DNA of 7,400 nt, from assembly GCA_050185515.1 (NCBI GenBank), contig JBFWZG010000154.1, positions 1 through 7,400 of the forward strand. Direction: 5' to 3'. This stretch comes from JAQSWP01 sp050185515. Its GTDB lineage: Bacteria; Pseudomonadota; Alphaproteobacteria; Reyranellales; JAQSWP01. Below are positions 1 to 4,624 of this stretch, one piece after another. How positions within the stretch are numbered: position 1 is the first letter of the stretch; each line of letters opens with the position of its first letter. A program made the translations under genes and the position numbers. Below the pieces are notes generated by a model. That model saw only the letters and a list, made by a program, of their open reading frames with translations, did not search any database and was not told the DNA's origin.

Positions 1-99
1 CCGCTCGTGGCCATCGAGTGGAAGGAAGAGGACGAGCTGGCCGCCCTGGCCAAGGACAAGGAAAAGTCCGGCGACGCGGGCGGTCTAGTTACCCACTGA
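1..99 (+). CDS. lon: C-terminal end of probable Lon ATP-dependent protease (partial)
   Basis: An open frame enters from the left edge and ends at TGA (97-99), leaving 32 codons. The peptide begins PLVAIEWKEED and continues as a charged, Ala/Lys/Asp-rich tail ending VTH. A short xPxxIEW segment followed by an acidic/basic tail is how many alphaproteobacterial Lon proteases end, just after the Ser-Lys protease domain. The gene directly downstream is hupB, and lon-hupB is a widely conserved pair in Proteobacteria. Lon is a cytosolic AAA+ serine protease that degrades misfolded and regulatory proteins; HU is a known Lon substrate in E. coli. No catalytic residue or ATPase motif lies inside the window, so the call rests on the tail motif and synteny only. 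The rest of the gene lies to the left. Confidence 0.72.
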   Translation, partial: PLVAIEWKEEDELAALAKDKEKSGDAGGLVTH

Positions 100-105
100 G
101 AAGGC

Positions 106-146
106 CGGAACGGGTGCAATTTCCTGTTGACTTTGCACCCGTTCCG
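106..146 (+). terminator. 14-bp perfect inverted repeat after lon (possible atypical terminator or operator)
   Basis: CGGAACGGGTGCAA at 106-119 is exactly complementary to TTGCACCCGTTCCG at 133-146, with a 13-nt loop at 120-132. It starts 6 nt after the lon stop, where a transcription terminator is expected. However, no T-run follows the second arm (next bases GAGCGCTTCTG), so it is not a textbook intrinsic terminator. The loop contains TTGACT (127-132), which resembles a -35 element, so a protein-binding role is an alternative. The repeat is seen directly; its function is inferred. Confidence 0.5.
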
Positions 147-200
147 AGCGCTTCTGAAATCGCCGCTTGTCAAGGAAAGGCGCGATTTTACGGCACTTCT

Positions 201-255
201 CGTTGACGCGGATTTTTCAGCGGCCTTACACTTTGCGGTGTTTCCGGCGTCAACG
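201..255. repeat. 9-bp inverted repeat flanking the hupB promoter region
   Basis: CGTTGACGC (201-209) is exactly mirrored by GCGTCAACG (247-255), with 37 nt between the arms, so the arm centres are 46 bp apart. The left arm carries the candidate -35 hexamer. The right arm lies in the presumed 5' leader, 41 nt before the start codon. It could be a pair of half-sites for a regulator, the base of a leader RNA stem, or chance. A small nested ACAC/GTGT pair (228-231 and 238-241) lies inside. Confidence 0.4.
203..231 (+). promoter_or_regulatory. Candidate hupB promoter
   Basis: TTGACG (203-208) is a good -35 match to the alphaproteobacterial housekeeping consensus. Seventeen nt later lies TTACAC (226-231), a weak -10. 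Transcription would start near 238, giving a leader of about 58 nt before the hupB GTG. The -35 lies inside one arm of a 9-bp inverted repeat (201-209 with 247-255). The -10 is poor, so the assignment is tentative. Confidence 0.35.
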
Positions 256-280
256 TCACCGATCCAGAATCTGTCGTGCC

Positions 281-288
281 AAGGGGGG
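281..288 (+). promoter_or_regulatory. Shine-Dalgarno that fixes the GTG start of hupB
   Basis: AAGGGGGG (281-288) lies 7 nt before GTG 296. It is purine-rich and well spaced. No ATG in this frame gives a full-length HU, so this site selects the GTG codon. Confidence 0.8.
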
Positions 289-295
289 CTAAACC

Positions 296-580
296 GTGAG
301 CAAAACCGTAAATAAAGCCGACCTGGTTGGTATGGTCGCAGACAGCACCGAGATGTCGAAGACCGATGCGGCCGCGGCCGTCGATTCGGTGCTCGACTGC
401 ATCACCGGCGAACTGAAGAAGGGCAACGAGGTCCGCCTGGTCGGGTTCGGCACCTTCCACGTCACGCGCCGCAAGGCGGGCGAGGGCCGCAACCCGCAGA
501 CCGGCGAGAAGATCGCCATCCCGGCGTCCAACCAGCCCAAGTTCAAGGCCGGCAAGGCGCTCAAGGACGCGATCAACTGA
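296..580 (+). CDS. hupB: HU-family nucleoid DNA-binding protein, beta-type
   Basis: This is a 94-residue HU-family protein. HU homodimers or heterodimers bind and bend DNA without sequence specificity, compacting the nucleoid and helping replication, recombination and transcription. The N-terminal helices (about 1-40) form the dimer core. The family signature follows in GFGTFHVTRRKAGEGRNP (50-67), running into the flexible beta arm. The arm carries basic residues R58, R59, K60 and R65, and the intercalating proline of the RNP turn is P67. The C-terminus (FKAGKALKDAIN) is typical. Length matches the family (about 90). Translation starts at GTG with a strong AAGGGGGG ribosome site. The preceding Lon tail and following tRNA-nuo block match the usual alphaproteobacterial context. 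One oddity is Cys35 in helix 2; most HU proteins lack cysteine. HU rather than IHF is favoured by the lon neighbour and the signature wording. Confidence 0.96.
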   Translation: MSKTVNKADLVGMVADSTEMSKTDAAAAVDSVLDCITGELKKGNEVRLVGFGTFHVTRRKAGEGRNPQTGEKIAIPASNQPKFKAGKALKDAIN

Positions 581-606
581 TCGGTTCCCGTCTGGGAGTT
601 CATATG

Positions 607-641
607 ACGGCCGCAGCCTCCGCTGCGGCCGTTTCGCTTTT
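607..641 (+). terminator. Rho-independent terminator of hupB
   Basis: ACGGCCGCAG (607-616) pairs perfectly with CTGCGGCCGT (623-632) around a 6-nt loop. The T-rich tail TTTCGCTTTT follows. It sits 27 nt after the hupB stop, so hupB most likely ends here as its own transcription unit. Confidence 0.88.
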
Positions 642-713
642 GCTGGGGCACGCGAACCTGCCGACTTCCGGTTCATTGTGGCGACAGGAGCGCCCTAGCG
701 TTCTGCGAGCCAG

Positions 714-742
714 TTGAGGACGAGCAGACGTTCAACTATTGT
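714..742 (+). promoter_or_regulatory. Candidate promoter for tRNA-Val
   Basis: TTGAGG (714-719), a 17-nt spacer and TATTGT (737-742, four of six consensus positions) lie about 50 nt before the tRNA. Transcription would begin near 749 in a GC-rich stretch. The leader to 793 can fold: CCCC/GGGG (767-770 with 775-778) inside TCCGA/TCGGA (752-756 with 784-788). The rest of 642-793 shows no gene. Confidence 0.45.
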
Positions 743-793
743 CCGGGCGCATCCGACACGTATCCGCCCCGCTTGGGGTTGCATCGGACGGCA

Positions 794-868
794 GGGCGAT
801 TAGCTCAGTGGTAGAGCATCTCGTTTACACCGAGAGGGTCGGCGGTTCGAGCCCGTCATCGCCCACCA
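794..868 (+). tRNA. tRNA-Val (anticodon TAC)
   Basis: A complete cloverleaf can be drawn. The acceptor arms are GGGCGAT (794-800) and ATCGCCC (858-864). The D-arm is GCTC/GAGC (803-806, 814-817). The anticodon stem is TCTCG/CGAGA around loop TTTACAC (824-830), with anticodon TAC at 826-828. A 5-nt variable region (836-840) follows. The T-arm is GGCGG/CCGTC around TTCGAGC (841-857). Discriminator A865 and an encoded CCA (866-868) close it. It decodes valine GUA (and GUG by wobble). It lies upstream of tRNA-Asp, as in many alphaproteobacteria. Confidence 0.97.
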
Positions 869-870
869 AA

Positions 871-895
871 CCGGCCGAAATCGACCGACGGCCGG
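871..895 (+). terminator. Hairpin just after tRNA-Val, possible terminator
   Basis: CCGGCCG (871-877) and CGGCCGG (889-895) form a perfect 7-bp GC stem with an 11-nt loop, starting 2 nt after the tRNA CCA. No T-run follows. It could end the tRNA-Val transcript inefficiently or mark the 3' trailer for processing. The function is inferred. Confidence 0.35.
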
Positions 896-954
896 CGAGA
901 AGCCCAAAGAACCGGACGAGGCCCGAAATTTCAACAAGTTGGGCCCGGGTTCGC

Positions 955-983
955 TTGACACCCAAGAAGGGGTGTTCTAAATC
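955..983 (+). promoter_or_regulatory. Promoter for tRNA-Asp
   Basis: A perfect consensus -35, TTGACA (955-960), is followed after 17 nt by TAAATC (978-983). The start site would be near 990, leaving a leader of about 18 nt. A GC-rich stretch follows the -10 (CCACGCGG), as often seen at stringently controlled stable-RNA promoters. A small stem (987-992 with 999-1004) lies directly before the tRNA 5' end. The -35 is strong; the -10 is only moderate. Confidence 0.6.
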
Positions 984-1007
984 CACGCGGCCTTTCGGGG
1001 CTGCCGA

Positions 1008-1084
<77 letters not shown>

Positions 1085-1097
1085 TTCCTCGGAAAGC

Positions 1098-1115
1098 GCC
1101 GCCCGCCAGGGCGGC
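1098..1115 (+). terminator. GC-rich hairpin after tRNA-Asp (terminator-like)
   Basis: GCCGCCC (1098-1104) and GGGCGGC (1109-1115) form a perfect 7-bp stem with a GCCA tetraloop, 13 nt after the tRNA-Asp CCA. There is no T-run downstream. It probably limits read-through from the tRNA into nuo or protects the 3' trailer, but readthrough transcription of nuo from the strong tRNA promoter cannot be excluded. Confidence 0.4.
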
Positions 1116-1169
1116 AGTCAGCCCCAAGCCTGTCGTCGGATCGCGGCGTTTCGCCCGTGGTTCGGCGGT

Positions 1170-1198
1170 TTTTCGCTGCCGCGAAAAGAGGCTAAGAT
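1170..1198 (+). promoter_or_regulatory. Candidate nuo operon promoter with overlapping palindrome
   Basis: TAAGAT (1193-1198) matches four of six -10 positions. At 17 nt upstream the -35 slot holds only TTTTCG (1170-1175), a weak match. The same stretch forms a perfect short palindrome, TTTTCGC-TGCC-GCGAAAA (1170-1176 and 1181-1187). It covers the -35 slot and most of the spacer, and could be a regulator site. Initiation near 1205 would give a 60-nt leader to nuoA. Confidence 0.35.
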
Positions 1199-1236
1199 GC
1201 GCCGTTTGGCGGTCGGGGGGTGGCCGCCGTCGGCGC
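1199..1236 (+). other. Potential stem-loop in the nuoA leader
   Basis: GCGCCG (1199-1204) pairs with CGGCGC (1231-1236), and inside it GGCGG (1208-1212) pairs with CCGCC (1224-1228). The 11-nt loop contains six consecutive G. The structure ends 28 nt before the nuoA ATG. If transcription starts near 1205, only the inner stem would be present in the mRNA. No riboswitch class is recognised. Confidence 0.3.
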
Positions 1237-1264
1237 AAATGTCGTGCTGCAGAGGGACGGGGCC

Positions 1265-1630
1265 ATGCAGAATCTCTTGCAGGAATACCTGCCGATCCTG
1301 ATTTTCATGGGGATCGCGATAGGCATCGTCGCCGCCATGGTCGGCGGCTCCTATCTGATCGCCCGCCAGAACCCCGATTCGGAGAAGCTGACCTCGTTCG
1401 AAAGCGGCTTCGATCCGTTCGACGACGCCCGTGGGCGCTTCGACGTGCGCTTCTACCTGGTCGCCATCCTGTTCATCATCTTCGACCTCGAAGTGGCGTT
1501 CCTGTTTCCCTGGGCGGTATCGCTGGGCGATACCGGGGCCTTCGGCTTCTGGTCGATGATGCTGTTCCTCGGCGTGCTGACGGTCGGCTTCGTGTACGAG
1601 TGGAAGAAGGGAGCCCTGGAATGGGAGTGA
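1265..1630 (+). CDS. nuoA: NADH-quinone oxidoreductase subunit A
   Basis: This is a 121-residue inner-membrane subunit of complex I, homologous to mitochondrial ND3. Three hydrophobic segments are visible: about 9-31, 62-84 and 93-112. The hallmark is the second helix and its entry, RFDVRFYLVAILFIIFDLE (58-76), with the conserved acidic D74 and E76. The long loop between helices 1 and 2 (about 33-60) reaches the quinone site formed with NuoB, NuoD and NuoH. ATG 1265 is chosen because it gives the family's usual N-terminus and length. It has a ribosome site GAGGG (1252-1256) 8 nt upstream; an in-frame GTG at 1220 would add 15 non-conserved residues. The loop reads ESGF, so position 47 is Ser, where many alphaproteobacterial and mitochondrial relatives have Cys. 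The gene opens the nuo operon and its end overlaps nuoB by 10 nt. Confidence 0.97.
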   Translation: MQNLLQEYLPILIFMGIAIGIVAAMVGGSYLIARQNPDSEKLTSFESGFDPFDDARGRFDVRFYLVAILFIIFDLEVAFLFPWAVSLGDTGAFGFWSMMLFLGVLTVGFVYEWKKGALEWE

Positions 1631-2178
1631 GGACGCATGCCGGCGCCACGGTGCCCGAGGGCGTGACGCGCGCCCCCGCCGGCAACGATGCGCTCAGCCG
1701 GGCGCTGAGCGACGAGCTGGCCGACAAGGGCTTCGTGGTGTCGCAGGTCGACAAGGTGGTGAACTGGGCGCGCTCGGGCTCGCTGTGGGGCCTGACCTTC
1801 GGCCTGGCGTGTTGCGGCGTGGAGATGATCCACACCTGGATGAGCCGCTACGATCTCGACCGCTTCGGCGTGGCGCCGATGCCCAGCCCGCGCTCGGCCG
1901 ACCTGATGATCGTAGCCGGCACCCTGACCAACAAGATGGCGCCGGCGCTGCGCCGGGTCTACGACCAGATGGCCGAGCCGCGCTACGTCATCTCGATGGG
2001 CTCGTGCGCCAATGGCGGCGGCTACTACCACTATTCCTATTCGGTGGTGCGCGGCTGCGACCGCATCGTGCCGGTCGACATCTACGTCCCGGGCTGCCCG
2101 CCGACCGCCGAGGCGCTGCTCTACGGCATCCTGCAACTGCAGAAGAAGATCCGGCGCACCGGATCGATCGTGCGCTAG
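1621..2178 (+). CDS. nuoB: NADH-quinone oxidoreductase subunit B (cluster N2 protein)
   Basis: This 185-residue peripheral-arm subunit (PSST/Nqo6 family) holds cluster N2, the last Fe-S centre before quinone. The four [4Fe-4S] ligands are visible: adjacent C64 and C65 in GLACCGVEM, C129 in SMGSCANGGG, and C159 in VPGCPPTAEAL. An extra cysteine, C146, lies in SVVRGCDR. The core from about residue 40 is very well conserved (NWARSGSLWGLTFG, MSRYDLDRFG, VAGTLTNKMAPAL), while the first 25 residues are variable. ATG 1621 is preferred: AAGGGAG (1607-1613) sits 7 nt upstream, inside nuoA. An in-frame GTG at 1600 would only add seven residues and lies upstream of that site. The 10-nt overlap with nuoA suggests translational coupling. 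NuoB pairs with NuoD to form the quinone-reduction pocket. Confidence 0.97.
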   Translation: MGVRTHAGATVPEGVTRAPAGNDALSRALSDELADKGFVVSQVDKVVNWARSGSLWGLTFGLACCGVEMIHTWMSRYDLDRFGVAPMPSPRSADLMIVAGTLTNKMAPALRRVYDQMAEPRYVISMGSCANGGGYYHYSYSVVRGCDRIVPVDIYVPGCPPTAEALLYGILQLQKKIRRTGSIVR

Positions 2179-2194
2179 GCGCAGGGGGCGGGCG

Positions 2195-2797
2195 ATGAGC
2201 GAAGCGTTGCGCGAACTGGGCGAGTACGTCGCCAATTCGCTGGGCGAGCCGATCAGGGGCAGCGCCATCATCCGCGGCGAGCTGGTGCTGGACGTGGCGC
2301 CGGCCGACCTGCCGGGGGTGCTGCGCTTCCTCCGCGACGACGCCAACTGCCTGTTCCAGGTGCTGGTGACGATCTGCGGCGTCGACTTTCCCGAACGCGA
2401 GAAGCGCTTCGAGGTCATCTACTGCCTGCTCAGCCTGCGCCACAACCAGCGCATCCGCCTGCGCGTGGCGGCCGGCGAGGGCGAGGCGGTGCCGACCGCG
2501 ACCGGCGTGTTCAGCGCCGCCAACTGGTTCGAGCGGGAGGTGTGGGACCTCTACGGCGTGTGGTTCGCCGACCATCCCGACCTGCGCCGCCTGCTGAGCG
2601 ACTACGGCTTCGAGGGCCATCCGCTGCGCAAGGACTTTCCGCTGACCGGCTACGTCGAACTGCGCTACGACGACGAGCAGAAGCGCGTGGTGTACGAGCC
2701 GGTGAAACTGACCCAGGAATTCCGCAACTTCGATTTCCTCAGCCCGTGGGAAGGCATGACGCGCCTGCCGGGCGACGAGAAGGCGGAAAGGAACTGA
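2195..2797 (+). CDS. nuoC: NADH-quinone oxidoreductase subunit C (30 kDa subunit)
   Basis: This 200-residue peripheral-arm subunit (Nqo5/NDUFS3 family) has no cofactor. It braces NuoD, NuoB and NuoI in the hydrophilic arm. The 30-kDa signature region is present: ANWFEREVWDLYGVWF (109-124), then HPDLRRLLSDYGFEGHPLRKDFPLTG in the 127-152 span. A conserved acidic/aromatic tail follows with YEPV (167-170) and FRNFDF (176-181), ending around SPWEG. ATG 2195 is supported by AGGGGG (2183-2188) 6 nt upstream and by the family N-terminus; open frame upstream is overlap with nuoB. Here nuoC is a separate gene, not fused to nuoD as in E. coli. The gap is 16 nt from nuoB and 7 nt to nuoD. Confidence 0.96.
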   Translation: MSEALRELGEYVANSLGEPIRGSAIIRGELVLDVAPADLPGVLRFLRDDANCLFQVLVTICGVDFPEREKRFEVIYCLLSLRHNQRIRLRVAAGEGEAVPTATGVFSAANWFEREVWDLYGVWFADHPDLRRLLSDYGFEGHPLRKDFPLTGYVELRYDDEQKRVVYEPVKLTQEFRNFDFLSPWEGMTRLPGDEKAERN

Positions 2798-2804
2798 TCG
2801 CGCC

Positions 2805-3983
2805 ATGAGCGACGTCGAGATCAAGAACCTGACGCTGAATTTCGGGCCGCAGCATCCGGCGGCGCACGGCGTGCTGCGCCTGGTGGTCGAGATGGACGGC
2901 GAGATCGTCGAGCGCTGCGATCCGCATATCGGCCTGCTGCATCGCGGCACCGAGAAGCTGATCGAGTACAAGAGCTACCTGCAGGCGGTACCGTATTTCG
3001 ACCGGCTCGACTACGTCTCGCCGATGTGCCAGGAGCACGCCTTCGCGTTGGCCGTGGAGAAGCTGCTGGGCATCGAGCCGCCGCCGCGGGCGCAGTACAT
3101 CCGAGTGCTGTTCTCCGAGATCACGCGCATCCTCAACCACATCCTCAACGTCACGACCTTCGCCATGGACGTCGGCGCGCTTTCGCCCACGCTGTGGGGC
3201 TTCGAGCAGCGCGAACTGCTGATGGAGTTCTACGAGGGCGTGTCGGGCTCGCGCATGCATGCGGCCTATTTCCGGCCCGGCGGCGTGCATCAGGACATGC
3301 CGGCCGGCATGGCCGACCGCATCTGGGAGTGGACCGAGCAGTTCCCTGCTTTCCTCGCCGATCTCGAGGCGTTGCTGAACGAGAACCGCATCTTCAAGCA
3401 GCGCACCGTCGACATCGGCATCGTGACGGCCGAGCAGGCGCTCGACTGGTCGTTCTCCGGGCCGATGCTGCGCGGCTGCGGCGTCGCCTGGGACCTGCGC
3501 AAGGCGCAGCCCTACGACGCTTACGACAAGATGGATTTCGACGTGCCGGTCGGCAAGACCGGCGACTGCTACGCCCGCTACCTGGTGCGCATCGAGGAGA
3601 TGAAGCAGAGCGTGCGCATCATGCGGCAGGCGCTGAAGGAAATGCCGGGCGGGCCGGTCAAGGTGCAGGACAACAAGATCGCGCCGCCGAGGCGCGGCGA
3701 GATGAAGACCTCGATGGAAGCGCTGATCCATCACTTCAAGCTCTACACCGAGGGCTATCACGTGGCGGCCGGCGAAACCTACACGGCCGTCGAGGCGCCC
3801 AAGGGCGAGTTCGGCGTCTACCTGGTGTCCGACGGCACCAACCGTCCGTATCGCTGCCACATTCGCGCGCCGGGCGTGCCGCATCTGCAGGCGCTCGACA
3901 TGATGAGCAAGGGATACATGCTGGCCGATCTGTCGGCCAATATCGGCTCGCTGGACATCGTGTTCGGCGAGATCGACCGCTAA
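2805..3983 (+). CDS. nuoD: NADH-quinone oxidoreductase subunit D (49 kDa subunit)
   Basis: This 392-residue protein (Nqo4/NDUFS2) forms the quinone-binding cavity with NuoB and is related to the large subunit of NiFe hydrogenases, without the metal-binding cysteines. The 49-kDa signature LHRGTEKLIE is at 45-54. GPQHPAAHGVLR (14-25) carries H21, equivalent to the quinone-headgroup His38 of Thermus Nqo4. RLDY (67-70) carries Y70, equivalent to Thermus Tyr87. Other conserved blocks are LSPTLWGFEQRE (126-137), RPGGVHQD (157-164), DLRKAQPYDAY (230-240) and the C-terminal DIVFGEIDR. The length and ends match alphaproteobacterial NuoD. ATG 2805 follows a modest AAAGGA (2787-2792) at a rather long 12-nt spacing, so coupling to nuoC, 7 nt upstream, may help initiation. 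Confidence 0.98.
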   Translation: MSDVEIKNLTLNFGPQHPAAHGVLRLVVEMDGEIVERCDPHIGLLHRGTEKLIEYKSYLQAVPYFDRLDYVSPMCQEHAFALAVEKLLGIEPPPRAQYIRVLFSEITRILNHILNVTTFAMDVGALSPTLWGFEQRELLMEFYEGVSGSRMHAAYFRPGGVHQDMPAGMADRIWEWTEQFPAFLADLEALLNENRIFKQRTVDIGIVTAEQALDWSFSGPMLRGCGVAWDLRKAQPYDAYDKMDFDVPVGKTGDCYARYLVRIEEMKQSVRIMRQALKEMPGGPVKVQDNKIAPPRRGEMKTSMEALIHHFKLYTEGYHVAAGETYTAVEAPKGEFGVYLVSDGTNRPYRCHIRAPGVPHLQALDMMSKGYMLADLSANIGSLDIVFGEIDR

Positions 3984-3997
3984 GGGGAAGTCGCGCG

Positions 3998-4621
3998 ATG
4001 GCGATGGTGACAGCCGATCCGCAGGACGTGCCGAAGGTGGAGAGCTTCGCCTTCACGGCGGAGAATCTCGCCAGGGCGAAGGGGCTGATGGCGCAGTATC
4101 CGGCCGGCCGCCAGGCCAGCGCGGTGATCGGGCTGCTCTACATCGCCCAAGAGCAGGCCGGCGGCTGGCTGCCGCGCGCGGCGATGGACCATGTCGCCTC
4201 GTTGCTGGAAATGGCGCCGATCCGCGTCTACGAGGTCGCCAGCTTCTACACCATGTTCAACCTGCGCCCGGTCGGCCGCCATCATCTGCAGGTGTGCACC
4301 ACCACGCCATGCTGGCTGCGCGGCTCGGACGAGGTGTTGAGGACCTGCAAGGAAGTCGCCGGCTGCGACGTCGGCGAGGTCAGCGCCGACGGCGCGTTCT
4401 CGATCGTCGAGGTCGAGTGCCTCGGCGCCTGCGTCAACGCGCCGATGCTGCAGATCAACAACGCCGAGTTCTACGAGGACCTCGACGCCGCCTCGACGCG
4501 GGCGCTGCTCGAGGCGCTGCGGCGCGGCGAGTCTCCGAAGGAGGGAACGCAGGTGGCGCGCCAGACCTCGGCGCCGATCGGCGGGCCTACCACATTGAAG
4601 TCGCAACCGGCGAAGGGCTGA
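3998..4621 (+). CDS. nuoE: NADH-quinone oxidoreductase subunit E (24 kDa, [2Fe-2S] N1a)
   Basis: This 207-residue subunit (Nqo2/NDUFV2) has a thioredoxin-like [2Fe-2S] domain and forms the NADH-dehydrogenase tip with NuoF. The N-terminal helical part (about 16-90) includes YPAGRQASAVIGLLYIAQEQ (34-53) and the block VYEVASFYTMFNL. Ligands of cluster N1a are C100 and C105 (QVCTTTPCWLRG), then C141 and C145 (VECLGACVNAP). After about residue 172 comes a low-complexity tail containing SAPIGGPTTL (191-200), a short motif often found in alphaproteobacterial NuoE. ATG 3998 is chosen over ATG 4004, two codons later. The ribosome site AAGGGGAAG (3982-3990) is correctly spaced for 3998, whose GGGG-A core ends 9 nt upstream. 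The gap is 14 nt from nuoD and 3 nt to nuoF. Confidence 0.97.
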   Translation: MAMVTADPQDVPKVESFAFTAENLARAKGLMAQYPAGRQASAVIGLLYIAQEQAGGWLPRAAMDHVASLLEMAPIRVYEVASFYTMFNLRPVGRHHLQVCTTTPCWLRGSDEVLRTCKEVAGCDVGEVSADGAFSIVEVECLGACVNAPMLQINNAEFYEDLDAASTRALLEALRRGESPKEGTQVARQTSAPIGGPTTLKSQPAKG

Positions 4622-4624
4622 CCC

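Noticed and set aside
130..236. ACTTTGC repeated at 130-136 and 230-236, exactly 100 bp apart
   Set aside because: A 7-mer direct repeat in 200 bp is not surprising, and its surroundings are not similar.
188..676. Minus-strand frames over hupB (up to 162 codons)
   Set aside because: They run antisense through a clear HU gene and its terminator, and the translations resemble nothing.
2739..3884. A 381-codon minus-strand frame opposite nuoD
   Set aside because: It is a compositional shadow of nuoD with His/Arg/Leu-rich translation, no family motif and no suitable promoter or ribosome site.
3026..4621. A 531-codon + strand frame covering most of nuoD out of frame and running into nuoE
   Set aside because: Only its 3' part from 3998 is a real gene (nuoE). 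The upstream part is an Arg/Ala-rich shadow of nuoD without a ribosome site.
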